The position numbers were made by a program, and so were the translations under genes. From Phoronis australis (Eukaryota > Phoronida > Phoronidae), in the NCBI GenBank assembly GCA_002633005.1, contig NMRA01000080.1:277291-341290 (forward strand): DNA of 64,000 bases, given 5' to 3'. The notes beneath the pieces were generated by a model, which saw only the letters and a program-made list of their open reading frames with translations, made no database searches and was not told the DNA's origin. Below, piece after piece: positions 40,565 through 50,408 of this stretch. Each line of letters starts with the position of its first letter. The first letter of the stretch is position 1.

Positions 40565-43500
40565 CGCAGAGCGCTGAAATGTGCCCACGAATGCACTGCA
40601 AACGAGGTGCTTCTAGGGTTGTTTATTTGTATCATAAAATGGCCACTAGATGGTGCAAAAACGTCCAATCCACCCGAAAACAGGAACACGCATTGCTTCT
40701 TTAACAGAAAGCTATTTACTAAATTTCATAAAAATCTATCAAAGATCTTCACAGAAAAGAAAACGGAAAAAAAATGAAATTGCCACTAGGGAACACAGCG
40801 TTCGATGCATCCACCTAAAAGTCGTCGTCGTCTGTTGTTAGCATCATATAAATACACTTATTAAATTTATTAAAGATCCTGCAGTGGGTTTAGGAGATAC
40901 AGCTATGGGTGCAAAACAAAACAAAACTACCACTAGGAGGCGCCATAATAGTCAAAGTCGTCATCGTCAACAGTCCTTTTCACACTGAGAACATATACGC
41001 CAATTTTCAAAAGCATCCTTAGAATTGTTTGGTGGATTCAAAAACAGCAAAAATGGCCACTAGGTGGCACAAAATACCTTGATTCCATCCAAAACAGGAG
41101 GATAGCATCATCTCACTAAGAGATGCCTATATTCTAAAGCTTATGAAAATCTATTAAAGGACCTTTGAAGATACAGAGGTAAAATTAATGTAAAAAAATT
41201 AAATTGCCACTAGGGGGCACACCAGTACTCTGATTCATCTGATAGTCGTTGTCGGCCGTTGTCAACATCATATAAATACACTTGCTAAATTTAATGATCC
41301 TGCAAATGGTTTAGGAGTAACAGCTGTGGGTGCAAAAGAACAAAACTGCTGCTAGGAGGCGCCACAGCAGTCGAAGTCATCGGAAAATCATCAAGAGCTG
41401 TCCTCTTCAAAGTAATAACATACATGACAATTTTCACCATCATCCTTAGAGCGGATTGGTTGATAGAAGGTTGGACGCCAAAAAACAGGCTTGAAAACAG
41501 TAAAAATGGCCACTAGGTGGCACAAACTACGTCGAATCCATCCGAAAACGGGAAGATAGCGCCTAACTACTAACACTCAAAGTGTTTAATTACATGGAGA
41601 AGCTGTTCAGTATCCAGACCCTGAATGGCATTCGGAAGAATTGTCAGCATAAAGAAAGAAAATATCTGCCGAGAACAAAAGGCTACTATTTTGCTTTGTA
41701 CTCAACCCCCTTTACGAGAGATTAAATTGACACCCAACCATCATTGCTTTTGGTCATGTACAGTTGTACCACATGAAACAGTTTTTAAATATTTTACAGA
41801 GACAACAGTCTAGTTTCAGTATTTCTTGTTTACTTGAATTATTAAGGACATGAAATTAATGATGTCCACATTTAACATTCTCACTCTAATTACAGGCATC
41901 GCGATACGTCAACACTTGACAAGGAAATATTTGTAAAATAAGTGCGCCCCCTTTGACCGACATCTTGTTTAATAATACAGTAGGAGACTGCCTACTGGAT
42001 ATCTCACCTGCCTCATACTGTAAGGAAAACAGAAGGCAAAGTTGTACTTGACGAGGTGCATAAGGGAGACAGTGTCCTGGTGCATCTGGTCTGTCTCACC
42101 ACAGAAACCAGCAATAAAATCACTAGACAATGCGACACCTGGAAAGGCAACACAGTTTTAATTACAACTACACTCTATAGGAACAACATCATCACAATGA
42201 CCCCATGTAATCATTGTTGTTGTCAAATATATATTCAAGGTTGGAAATATTGAAGCTTGCCCAATACTGTACAAATTTGAGTGCACAAAATTCCGATTGC
42301 CAGGCCCAAAAATTCGCATCAAGCCATTAAAAAATTCTACTCAAGGTTCGAAACACTTGTAACTCATGTAGCCACAGGCAAAAATTTGAAACAGCACAAA
42401 ACCAATTTCGTTGTGGCTAGTTGAGGCAAAGCCGGTGAGGGGTGACGACAGGAAAGGCACAGGCACCTTTCCCCTCTTAAATGAATGAAGGTCCTGGTAT
42501 GATAATAATAAAAGTAGTCTGCCCATACAACTGCAATAAGGCCAAACCTACCTGGAATAATACTTCTGATGTGGTCTACAAGGCCTAAATAGGTTTCTCT
42601 GGTGTAGCCTCGCCTCATGGCTGCCAACATTTCAGTGCTACCTGACTGTGCTGGTAGATGGAGCTGGCTGCAGATGTTGGCACGCTCTTTTATAAGATGC
42701 AAAACCTAAAAATAACAGAGTCAAGACAAGAAACCTGTAAATATGGTGTGCAGAAGAAAGATTAAGATGCAAACCTGTCAACAAACAGATGTTAAGTAGC
42801 TATTATCTTGAAATCGTAAATATGCAAATTAAGCATTGTTTACAAATTATGCTAGACCTTGCAGTGTTCTGAGCTCAGCAGAAACAGTTACGAAAATAAG
42901 AAAACAGAAGAAACCAAAAAGCATATCAGTTTCAGCACAGTCTACAATGTATTGTCAACTTAATGTCATCTACTATGATGTTGGCAATTTTGATTTAACC
43001 AAACATTTTTTCAAATACACACCTCATCTGGGAAATCTTTTGGATGCGGAGATGTGAATCGAATCCTCATTTCTGGGTCGACAGTTGACACTTTATCAAG
43101 TAGGTCACTAAACCTCCGACCACCTTTCTTTGGTTTGTAAACAGTGCTAAACCCTCGGCTCATCTCCGAATATTCACCTTGATAGTACTTTTCTTCTGAG
43201 ATGTCTCGGTAGCTATTCACATTCTGTCCAAGCAATGTAATTTCTTTTATTCCCTGGAAAGACAAGTCAAGAGTACAATAGCTATTGGATACTGTACTGT
43301 TCACTTACTAGACAGTGAAGTAATGACATTTGATTGGCCCTCATTGTGCTGCAATGTGAAACAAACCAAAAATTATCGGCAACCCTGGAAATTTAACACA
43401 AGTCAAGAGATCATCAACACTGAGTTTTATCTACACTAAGAGCCAAAAGTGTTCAGACAAAACTACCTGAAACTCCCTGTCATATGGCTGGGTGGAAGTT

Positions 43501-46500
43501 GAGTTTGTCATAGCAGTCATCTCTCATGACGAAGAACTTACAGGAAAGTTAGTAATGTGGTTAAATCCATAATCAAAAAATTGCCACCATAATTAAATAT
43601 TACATGACTTTTTGCAGTTTACATAATTGAAAACGGTATTACTTTTGTCATGTACTGTGATAGCTCCATCTAGTGTTCAGGCACCAAATGAGTCTATTTC
43701 ACATTCTGCTAACAGTGGCGCTACTTTCGTTACATAAAATGACAGGCAACAAATTGCAGCAAAGATCAGTTGTTCCCAAACACAGAAATCACTCCTCCTC
43801 AAAGTAAAGAGCTGTATGCCTTCTTAATAAGGTACAGAAGACCAATTTTTAAAGCTATGGTAAAAGGTCAATAAGTATTTAAGATCAAAACTTACCTAAG
43901 ATTATCAAAGTTAGACATTACTCGTACCACAAACGTTGAACAAAGCCCAAAACTTACCTGATCAGAGAGCATCTTGACTTCATCAAGTATTGATGTCATC
44001 GGCCTACTGCGCTCACGCCCTCTAGTGAAGGGCACTATACAATATGTGCACATATTATCACAGCCTCTCATTATTGAGCTAAAAACAAAAACCTTGAGTT
44101 CAATGATGTTGCGCAAAAATCCTAACATAACAGACGCAATAGCACAGAAACAAAAATGAGACTTTAAATTCGCAGCGAAAAAAAATTCTGAAAAAATGGA
44201 CAATTGCTGCACAAATAAAAAGTTCGTGTTCATTCAACATTTCGTCTATTCGTAAGACATCATCAGGATAATATATACAATAAGACAGTAATTGTCTGTT
44301 TTTCAATCTTACTATGGCCAAAAAAATGATGTAATTAACAAAAAAATTCTGTAGTCTGTACCATAATTGTTGCCTTTCAATGCTCATTACTCAGGTTAAG
44401 TATATGGCAGTCTCAGAACCTCCAATTTCATGGATATACAGAAAAGGGCACATTAAAAAATTCTCAGCAAAGTACTGAAAATGTGTACACTTATCCACTT
44501 ATCTACTTTTTAAAGTTATTACAATTACAAATCACTGCTCATGCTACGTTCAAGTTTGGCATACACCGAACTCTTACTTTGTAGTCATGAGACAAGCTCG
44601 GCAGTTTAGCAGTACATCTTTTTTCTACATTGAAAACAATGTCAACCGTCAAGATCATTTCCTTAAAAAAACCTGAGCCTTTCCTTGAACTAGACTTACT
44701 ATATCAACAAGCATCTAAAATTCACTCAATTTTGGAAGTAAATACAAAATAATTTGCACAAGAGCAATGCTTAGCGCTGTGTGCATTGTGAAAGGTAAAA
44801 ACTGTCCATTTCCATTATTTTCATAGCAGCGGGTCAAAGTTCATCAAGATCCATCAAAGAATTGGGTAGATATTAAGGCAGACGTAATCAATGTCAATTA
44901 GCCAAAAGGGGGTGCCACAGTAGGCAAGTCCAACCAAAAGATAACATCAACAGAATTGCTTCAATAGGAACGGATGTTCCAAATTTTATCAAGATCCAAG
45001 CACAAACTTGGTAGATGTTGAGGCAAACACAAGAAAAACTCCTATTACAACAGGGGGCACAACAGTAGTCAAATCTGTCTAAACATCAACACCAGCCATA
45101 GTCACCACCTATGCAAACCTTCCAGAACATCTATGAAGGAATAAAAAAACGAAATTGCCACTACAGTGTGCCAAAATAATTGAAGCTGTCCGAAGGTAAA
45201 CGGCAGACATGCTCTCAATAGGATCATACATGCCAAATTTCATAAACGTCCATCAAGAATTGGCACCAAAGGGAACCAAAGTAGACCATGCTCTTCTCAA
45301 CAGGAACTTATCTGTCAACTTTCATGATGATTCTTCAAAAGGTTGGAAGACAGGGAGGCAAACGTCAAAACAGGCACAAATCGAACAATAGCCACTAGAG
45401 GGCGCAGATTAGGGCACATTCACTTGAAAGTGGGCAGGTGTCATCAGCTCCTTCAAGCAATGTTATTTGCCCAAGTTGACAAAGTTCTATCAAGGAACTT
45501 TGACAAAGAAAACGTAAATTGCCACTAGAGTCAGCCGTGTTCACCTGAACTGGACCACGTAAGCCAATATTTACAAAATCGCATAAAGAATATGTAGATG
45601 TTGGCGCAGATGCAAACAACAAAATTGCCACTAAGCGATGCCACTCATTGGACTTGTCCAAAAATCAACAAAAGCCATGTTCTCTTCAATAGGCATACAT
45701 CTGCCAAATTTCATTCTGATCCTTGGAGCAGTTAGGCAGCTAGAGAAAAGAATGCCAAAAATCGACTCAAAAGTATTAAAAATGGTCACTAGAGGGCACA
45801 GAATATGCCGAATCCTTCCATAAGGCATTGTTGTCTCACAAGACACCATTTCATAACACAATTTCAGAGCTTGGTAAATACAGAGGCAAAAGTAATAATT
45901 AAAACTTCTACTAGGGGGTAAGGAAAGTTATTGACTCCATCTGAAAGTCAAGGTCATCCGCTGTCACCTTCAGAGACCACATCTCTCAGTTTATGAATAT
46001 CCTACAAGGAGTTTAAGCAATACAAAAGTGGACGCAAGATGCCTAGAAAGGTAAGATGCAGCAGGGAAGTCAACCATTCAGCCCAGAGAATGCTCGACCC
46101 AATTTTGTGCTGCTGAAGACTTTTAATGTGACAGAATTTATTCCCTCCACCAGACACTTTGAACAAAATGTGACCACACTAAAAGGCATGAAGTTTTTCC
46201 AGAAAATGCACTACTAACAATTGATAGCAGAAATTCACCTACACAAATGCTGATTGAGAATCTGTGTTGAGTCTTACTGGTGTGACATCGCCGTAAGTTT
46301 CATCCAGTGACAGTAGAACATTCACTGCAATAGAAAAGAAGTATTTTGATGTAAATAATACCAATACCAATAAAAAAAGAAAATAAAATAAGGCAAAAAG
46401 GAAGAAGCATACCTGTATAACAAGTGAATTTGTGAAAGGAATGGGGTTTGACTAAATCAAAATGACTAATATCCGACAAAGACATATCTTAATGACAAAA

Positions 46501-49500
46501 TGTTTAGTTTTAATTGAATGTTTTTTTCAATTTCTTGTTCATATATCTTAATGTCATGCTCAAGCAACATGTCCTTGCATACTTAGATGTACATGGAAAT
46601 GTTGGCATTAAAAGCAAGTAAAAACTGTTATTAATAGAAGACTCACACTCAGGTATGCGCAACAGGACACAGAGAGCATGTTTGATGACAGAGCCACCTA
46701 CCAGCAGTTTGTCCAGACTCTGTCAGTGCCAACATTCGTGGGAGATCCCTGTAGGCATCGGGCCCACACACTACGTCAACCATTCTTTCACGCTCCAAGA
46801 TTTGCGTCTTCAGCCTTTCTGCCATACAGCCTTGAAATAATTTACTTTACATACGAACAAGCTTAGTTTATTAGTAGACAGATATGTCAACAAAAGCATG
46901 TTGTGCCAAAAAAGTATTATTCACCAAATTTATACATATCATCAAAAATCAAAACAAAATCTTTGGGTACATGAAATACCCAGTGTTTAGTTAGAATTAA
47001 AGCAAAACCACGTTGTCCAATGCTAAAACGGCCATAAATCAGCCTTTGGCCATTAAAAAGCTAGACCACCTTTCCGTCATAAAACTAGAAAACAAGTTTG
47101 ATTTAGACCATTTTCCATTGTAAAGCTGGTATCAAGATACTCCTCACACAAATGAGGGATGATTTGCAGGCTATGGGAGGAACTGAAAGTTCGGCAGTGC
47201 TTAAGAGCAAGCTCAGCACTTATTAGTGAAATGACCCGCAGAGACAAGACAAATTATCCCGCCTGATATCAAACCATAACAAACTATTACTTCCTCCCAA
47301 GCCTTATCGCGTCTAGTCCAAGTGAGGAAAAAGACACTGTCAGATTTATAGCTGTGAGTGGTCTCAATCAAAAGCTGGTATCTAAAGAACAGTAAATTTA
47401 TAGCTACTTTAAGCAACTGAAACTTACAACAAAGAATGCTAAATATAAAAAGCATTCATCAACTAACACTAGATTTGAATTAGTGTATCATTACAGGTTG
47501 ACATGTTTTACAGCAAAGAGCACACCTACCAAGTATTCCAATTTTGACTGGTAACCCGCCAGAAGATTTCCGCTGTCGTTTTCTTTTTAAATATTTCAAG
47601 TATTCCAGTCGCTTCCAAATTTTTGTCTCTGCTCTTTCACGAATAGCACAAGTCATTAGAAGAATGACGTCAGCCTGAACAAGAATAAGTATAATTGTGA
47701 TAATGAGCATGAAATCCTGAAATTATCAAGGACTAAAATTACTCCTTTTAAAGTGTCAACGTACATGATGTACTAATTCTAAGAGTTTTCATTATACGGT
47801 AATCTTATTTCACATAACTGCCGTTTTTTTCTATTTTCAAAGGTTTCAAATAACAAAAAATTTACCGAATGTTGTTTGATCCCCACAGTACAAAGTTCAG
47901 ACTAAAACTTTCTTGATCTTTATTTCTATTGAGAAATTCCACACAATTAAGTTCCACTTGGTTGCCATATCGTGTGCTGAATAAGGTGAAAAATACAGTA
48001 AGTTAAAATGATCAAGTCTTTCAGAAAGAAATATTTCATTTAGCATGTACTTTAATTATCAAAATTGACTTCTGCTATCAGATTTCTACAACAAAATTCC
48101 AAACAACCAGGGACATAACTTTACCACTTACCTGGAGAATTTCTGAAGTTTTCTGGAAACCATTTTGCTGCAAAATTGACCAAGCAACCTCTGTATCGCT
48201 CACGTTCATCTGACACCCGTACGTTTCAAAATACACTGAAATATCACATCTTACATTTGTAATTTTTAATTCAAACAAAAAGACAAAATATGCTTTTCAT
48301 CAATAATAAATGCATACTTTTTATTATAAACTGAACAAACACTTTGATCATAGTTACTAAGATTCATCCATCCAGATTACACATAGGACCAAACTTCTTT
48401 AGACATAGACAACAAAATCATTACTTTGTTAAGCTTTCGACGTCAATGGTTCGACAATCATTTTCAAACTATAACATCATGATGGGAGTGGGAAAGTAAT
48501 GAACATTTCAATGGAGGGTGTCCCAAAGCATCGTGCACAAATCAGCAGTTACGAACCATGTGCCTTACAAAACAATTACTTATTGACTGGAAGAATGTTT
48601 CTATCATGGACAATGACAAGAGTAGGTTTACAAGGTGGATCAGAGAATCTAATTGGGTGAGTACTAGAAAAACATGAATGAACAGAGACATGGGCACAGC
48701 ATACAATGCCATTCTATGGAATGATCGAGCTCCTAGCTCCACCCACTCCAATCGTGACAATACATGTGCGGGTATTCAAAACACATCAGTTTGAAAATGA
48801 CTGCATGCTGAGTCATGGCAGTTAAAAACGATAACAAGGTAATGATTTTGTCATCAATGCCTAAAGAATTTTGATCCTCACTTGGATCATAGTTTTGGCT
48901 TATTAATAGAAACAAAGTTCTCAAAAGCTTGTATGTTATGCTAAACACACTGGACTCACGTGGTTTACAAGTAACTGTCAAACAATTAGTTGGGCCATAA
49001 AACTTCTTTAAAGATACTTTACTGCAGAATTTCTATCGCAATTCAAATCTAAAACCAACATGTCTGGCAGCATTTGCAAAGTCACTAAATCTAGCAATAT
49101 GTTGCCAATGAAGACTTGGCGAATTTATTGTTGCCGCTTTTTATTACATACCAGTTGATATGGCACACTTAAAGCTGTAATAAACAACCTAACTTCTGTC
49201 AAAAAGATCTAAATTTTGACTTAAGTCATTTAGTAGGTGTCTCCACTTATTCTTTGCTCACATTAGAGGTGATTTGTTTCGTGTTTGGTCATTTTAAATT
49301 AAATGTTCCCGGTGAGGTCAGTTGTTTTCAAGCCTCGAATTCACTTCTCATGTGAATTGAGAAAAAGCTGAGAAACAAGCCCAGAACACGTTTATAACCA
49401 CAAGCTGTCAAAATCAAAAGTTATTTTCTATGCTGGGATGCAGGTTTCTAGCAGCAATTCAATTTAAAGATTCATGCCGAGCCAAACACTAGGCCCTCAA

Positions 49501-50045
49501 TTTTGGGGCCAAAAATCAGCATCCATGCCCATGGTCATCCCCTTATGAGAAATATAACCTTTCTGTGAAACATTCTGTTGCTCTCTCGTCTTTTCAAGAT
49601 AAGGAACTGATTCCAGCTGATCCCATGATGACGGAGCACTGTTTCCACTGCCACTGGGATTGCCAACACTTTGTGCAATGAAATATTCCAAGGACGGTCC
49701 TTTATGGAGTTTCCACTTTCCCCTCTTATTTGTATTCGTGACAGGCTTAAGACCGTCGTTCTCATCGTGACTGGTTTCTGAACCTGGTGTAGCACTAACA
49801 TTTGCCGAGATGCTGGAAATGTTTCGTTTGGCTACCGTGAAGGCAGGATCGGGGACACCCAATAGTGATGTTTCTTTAGCACGGAGAAAATAAGAGTATT
49901 GCGGGGGTATTGTGGAGAATCTACAATGTCGTACTGAAGATTCATAACGTGAATTTGAATCACGCAGCAAACAAGGTCTTGCAAAGTCGTTATGTCCTGA
50001 AAAGCTGATTAGTTTTCTCCAACGACTTCTTGTGGGAGCTGCCAT
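37532..50045 (-). CDS. CDK5RAP1: CDK5RAP1, mitochondrial tRNA i6A37 methylthiotransferase
   Basis: Radical-SAM enzyme of the MiaB family; family members convert i6A to ms2i6A at position 37 of mitochondrial tRNAs. Twelve exons on the minus strand: 50045-49559, 48235-48132, 47674-47530, 46830-46702, 46324-46243, 44078-43958, 43253-43023, 42705-42552, 42138-42008, 40381-40232, 39470-39330, 37651-37532. All phases join and give 664 residues (human about 600; the N-terminus here is longer). The first cluster cysteines are in [15 protein letters not shown] and GCMAER. The radical-SAM CxxxCxxC is in [11 protein letters not shown], followed by [13 protein letters not shown], then [29 protein letters not shown] and a C-terminal TRAM domain. 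The basic, acid-poor first 15 residues fit a mitochondrial presequence. The gene is divergent from YRDC and convergent with MANSC1-like. Confidence 0.95.
37945..38725 (+). repeat. Dispersed repeat C1, copy split by a transposon
   Basis: The left part (37945-38097) and right part (38618-38725) align with the uninterrupted copy at 36430-36700. The hAT-like element at 38098-38617 lies exactly between them. Confidence 0.6.
38098..38617. mobile_element. hAT-like non-autonomous element (TIR CAGGGCTTGGAA)
   Basis: Ends are CAGGGCTTGGAAT and ATTCCAAGCCCTG, perfect inverts over 13 bp, with GCGGAAA-rich subterminal regions. Flanking CTTAAT occurs on both sides (38092-38097 and 38618-38623); counting the ambiguous C it may be 7 bp. 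CAGGG termini suggest hAT, whose duplications are normally 8 bp, so the class is tentative. A poly-A run and an N sit at 38232-38250. A truncated relative starts at about 39597 (GCGCTTGGAATGACCAATC). It lies in CDK5RAP1 intron 11. Confidence 0.7.
39330..39470 (-). CDS. CDK5RAP1: CDK5RAP1 exon 11 (TRAM)
   Basis: It encodes [22 protein letters not shown]...GDYVAVK. The GR-ND-N-KVI-P motif is the CDK5RAP1 TRAM signature. 47 codons, phase 0 at both ends. Confidence 0.92.
40232..40381 (-). CDS. CDK5RAP1: CDK5RAP1 exon 10
   Basis: It encodes [20 protein letters not shown]...[11 protein letters not shown]...[20 protein letters not shown] is a strong family match. 50 codons. Confidence 0.92.
40507..40560. 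repeat. (TAA)n microsatellite
   Basis: About 18 uninterrupted ATA/TAA units in CDK5RAP1 intron 9. Frames through it give poly-Ile or poly-Tyr, which are not real proteins. Confidence 0.95.
40600..41560 (+). repeat. Array 1 of diverged CTCF-consensus-bearing repeat units
   Basis: Units of roughly 150 bp, all in one direction, each centre on a word like GCCACTAGGGGGCAC. They are followed by a gap, a block resembling GATTCCATCC-AAAACAGG-GATAGC, then AAATTTCAT-AA-ATCTATTAAAG. CCASYAGRKGGCRS, the vertebrate CTCF core consensus, is matched perfectly at 41057-41070, 41207-41220 and 41510-41523, and at 13 of 14 positions at 40643-40656 and 40930-40943. More degenerate units are at 40783 and 41349. 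The array is in CDK5RAP1 intron 9. Confidence 0.7.
42008..42138 (-). CDS. CDK5RAP1: CDK5RAP1 exon 9
   Basis: It encodes [16 protein letters not shown]...[20 protein letters not shown], the S-SDFI-GFCGET block of the radical-SAM domain. Phase 1 in, 0 out. The longer plus-strand frame here is a shadow. Confidence 0.9.
42552..42705 (-). CDS. CDK5RAP1: CDK5RAP1 exon 8
   Basis: It encodes [20 protein letters not shown] followed by SGS...MRRGYTRE, the HLPAQSGS motif of MiaB-type enzymes. Phase 0 in, 1 out. Confidence 0.93.
43023..43253 (-). CDS. CDK5RAP1: CDK5RAP1 exon 7
   Basis: It encodes [17 protein letters not shown]...[19 protein letters not shown]. 77 codons, phase 0 at both ends. The insert between GQNVNSY and RFSDLLD is typical of CDK5RAP1 rather than bacterial MiaB. 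Confidence 0.95.
43958..44078 (-). CDS. CDK5RAP1: CDK5RAP1 exon 6 (radical-SAM 4Fe-4S motif)
   Basis: It encodes [20 protein letters not shown] followed by RERSRP. The three cysteines of CxxxCxxC bind the SAM cluster. Phase 2 in, 0 out. Confidence 0.96.
44820..46030 (+). repeat. Array 2 of diverged CTCF-consensus-bearing repeat units
   Basis: About eight diverged units spaced about 105-160 bp apart in CDK5RAP1 intron 5. Each has ATTGCCACTAG-GGGC, a short gap, then GCCAAATTTCAT-A-ATCC-T-AA. A perfect CTCF core match is at 45392-45405 (CCACTAGAGGGCGC) and a 13 of 14 match at 45786-45799; others at 45047 and 45522 are more degenerate. Same orientation as array 1. Confidence 0.7.
46243..46324 (-). 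CDS. CDK5RAP1: CDK5RAP1 exon 5
   Basis: An 82-nt exon encoding [17 protein letters not shown]...SAF. The [15 protein letters not shown] block matches the family; found through phase and splice sites. Phase 1 in, 2 out. Confidence 0.9.
46702..46830 (-). CDS. CDK5RAP1: CDK5RAP1 exon 4
   Basis: It encodes [20 protein letters not shown] followed by [14 protein letters not shown]. The GCMAER cysteine is the third ligand of the first Fe-S cluster. Phase 1 at both ends. Confidence 0.93.
47040..47375. mobile_element. Foldback element FB in CDK5RAP1 intron 3
   Basis: The left arm has TTTGATTTAGACCATTTTCCATTG and AAGCTGGTATCAAGA. The right arm has AAGAGCAAGCTCAGCAC and the inverted block ending GTGAGTGGTCTCAATCAAAAGC. 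It is more diverged than the 25125 and 31131 members. Confidence 0.4.
47530..47674 (-). CDS. CDK5RAP1: CDK5RAP1 exon 3
   Basis: It encodes [20 protein letters not shown]...LPVKIGILG. The TC-IRE-AE motif holds the second Fe-S cysteine. Phase 0 in, 1 out. Confidence 0.94.
47840..48010 (+). repeat. Dispersed repeat C1 fragment
   Basis: Shares TTACCGAATGTTGTTTG and GAAATTCCACACAATTAAGTTCCACTTGGTTGCCATAT-type words with 61335-61560 and 36600-36690. Confidence 0.4.
48132..48235 (-). CDS. CDK5RAP1: CDK5RAP1 exon 2 (first Fe-S cysteine)
   Basis: It encodes [20 protein letters not shown] followed by [14 protein letters not shown]-(N/S)DTE is the start of the UPF0004/MiaB N-terminal domain. Phase 1 in, 0 out. 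Confidence 0.95.
49559..50045 (-). CDS. CDK5RAP1: CDK5RAP1 exon 1 (start, presequence)
   Basis: The ATG at 50045 begins [15 protein letters not shown]. The frame is open a few codons further to a GTG (50063), but no upstream ATG is in frame. The basic start suggests mitochondrial import. The rest is a low-conservation N-terminal extension with a [11 protein letters not shown] block that resembles the GP-F-HFL segment before the catalytic region. The donor, AAAG|GTTATA at 49558, is weak, but it is the one that restores [10 protein letters not shown]. The open frame to 49497 is intron. Confidence 0.82.
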
Positions 50046-50296
50046 ATTCAAAACTAGTGACACCTTGTGGTAGTTTAATATTTATATCAAAGAAAATTAA
50101 TTTTGAAGCCTCACAAAACAGAAAGTGCTTCAATATACATTCACTTAAGTGCGTGGAGTGGTACATATACTCCTAAATTCCAGTTAGATATGACAATTAT
50201 TCATAAACTCTGTAAGAGCAAGATCTCGTTTCACCAATAATTGACAACCATATGTTCTCTTCCTTTTTCACAAAAAGCATGCTCATGATGAAATAG
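50046..50296. promoter_or_regulatory. Putative bidirectional promoter CDK5RAP1 / YRDC
   Basis: Only 251 bp separate the CDK5RAP1 start codon (minus) from the first in-frame YRDC ATG (plus), so both 5'UTRs and the core promoters must lie here unless non-coding first exons exist. A CCAAT box reading on the plus strand is at 50234-50238. No TATA box or CpG island is evident, and the stretch is AT rich. Confidence 0.6.
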
Positions 50297-50408
50297 ATGA
50301 ACATCTTTTGTCCTCGAATTTGCCGTCTTATGTCGAGAAGGTTCCACGAAATGGACGCAGTAAATAAGGGTGAAAAAATTGTTAAAGTTCCTCGATTGAC
50401 AAGGGGAG
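50297..50408 (+). CDS. YRDC: YRDC exon 1 (alternative starts)
   Basis: Three in-frame ATGs: 50297 (MNIFCPRICRLMSRRFHEM, preceded by an in-frame TAG), 50330 and 50351. The first two have poor contexts (T and C at -3). The third, GAA ATG G, is strong. The stretch before the third ATG is basic with no acidic residue until its end, as in a mitochondrial presequence. Donor GGAG|GTAAAG, phase 1. The exon is inferred from phase and position because the N-terminus is not conserved. Confidence 0.65.

Noticed and set aside
40474-40704. Frames with poly-Ile or poly-Tyr runs
   Set aside because: They are translations of the (TAA)n microsatellite.
40600-46030. The repeated units in CDK5RAP1 introns as a CRISPR-like array
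   Set aside because: Units are diverged, have no constant spacer length and lie in a eukaryotic intron; they are an old tandem or dispersed repeat.
49497-50063. 188-codon frame as a complete single-exon gene
   Set aside because: Its first codon is GTG, and the part beyond 49559 replaces the spliced continuation into ETYGCQMN. It is exon 1 of CDK5RAP1.
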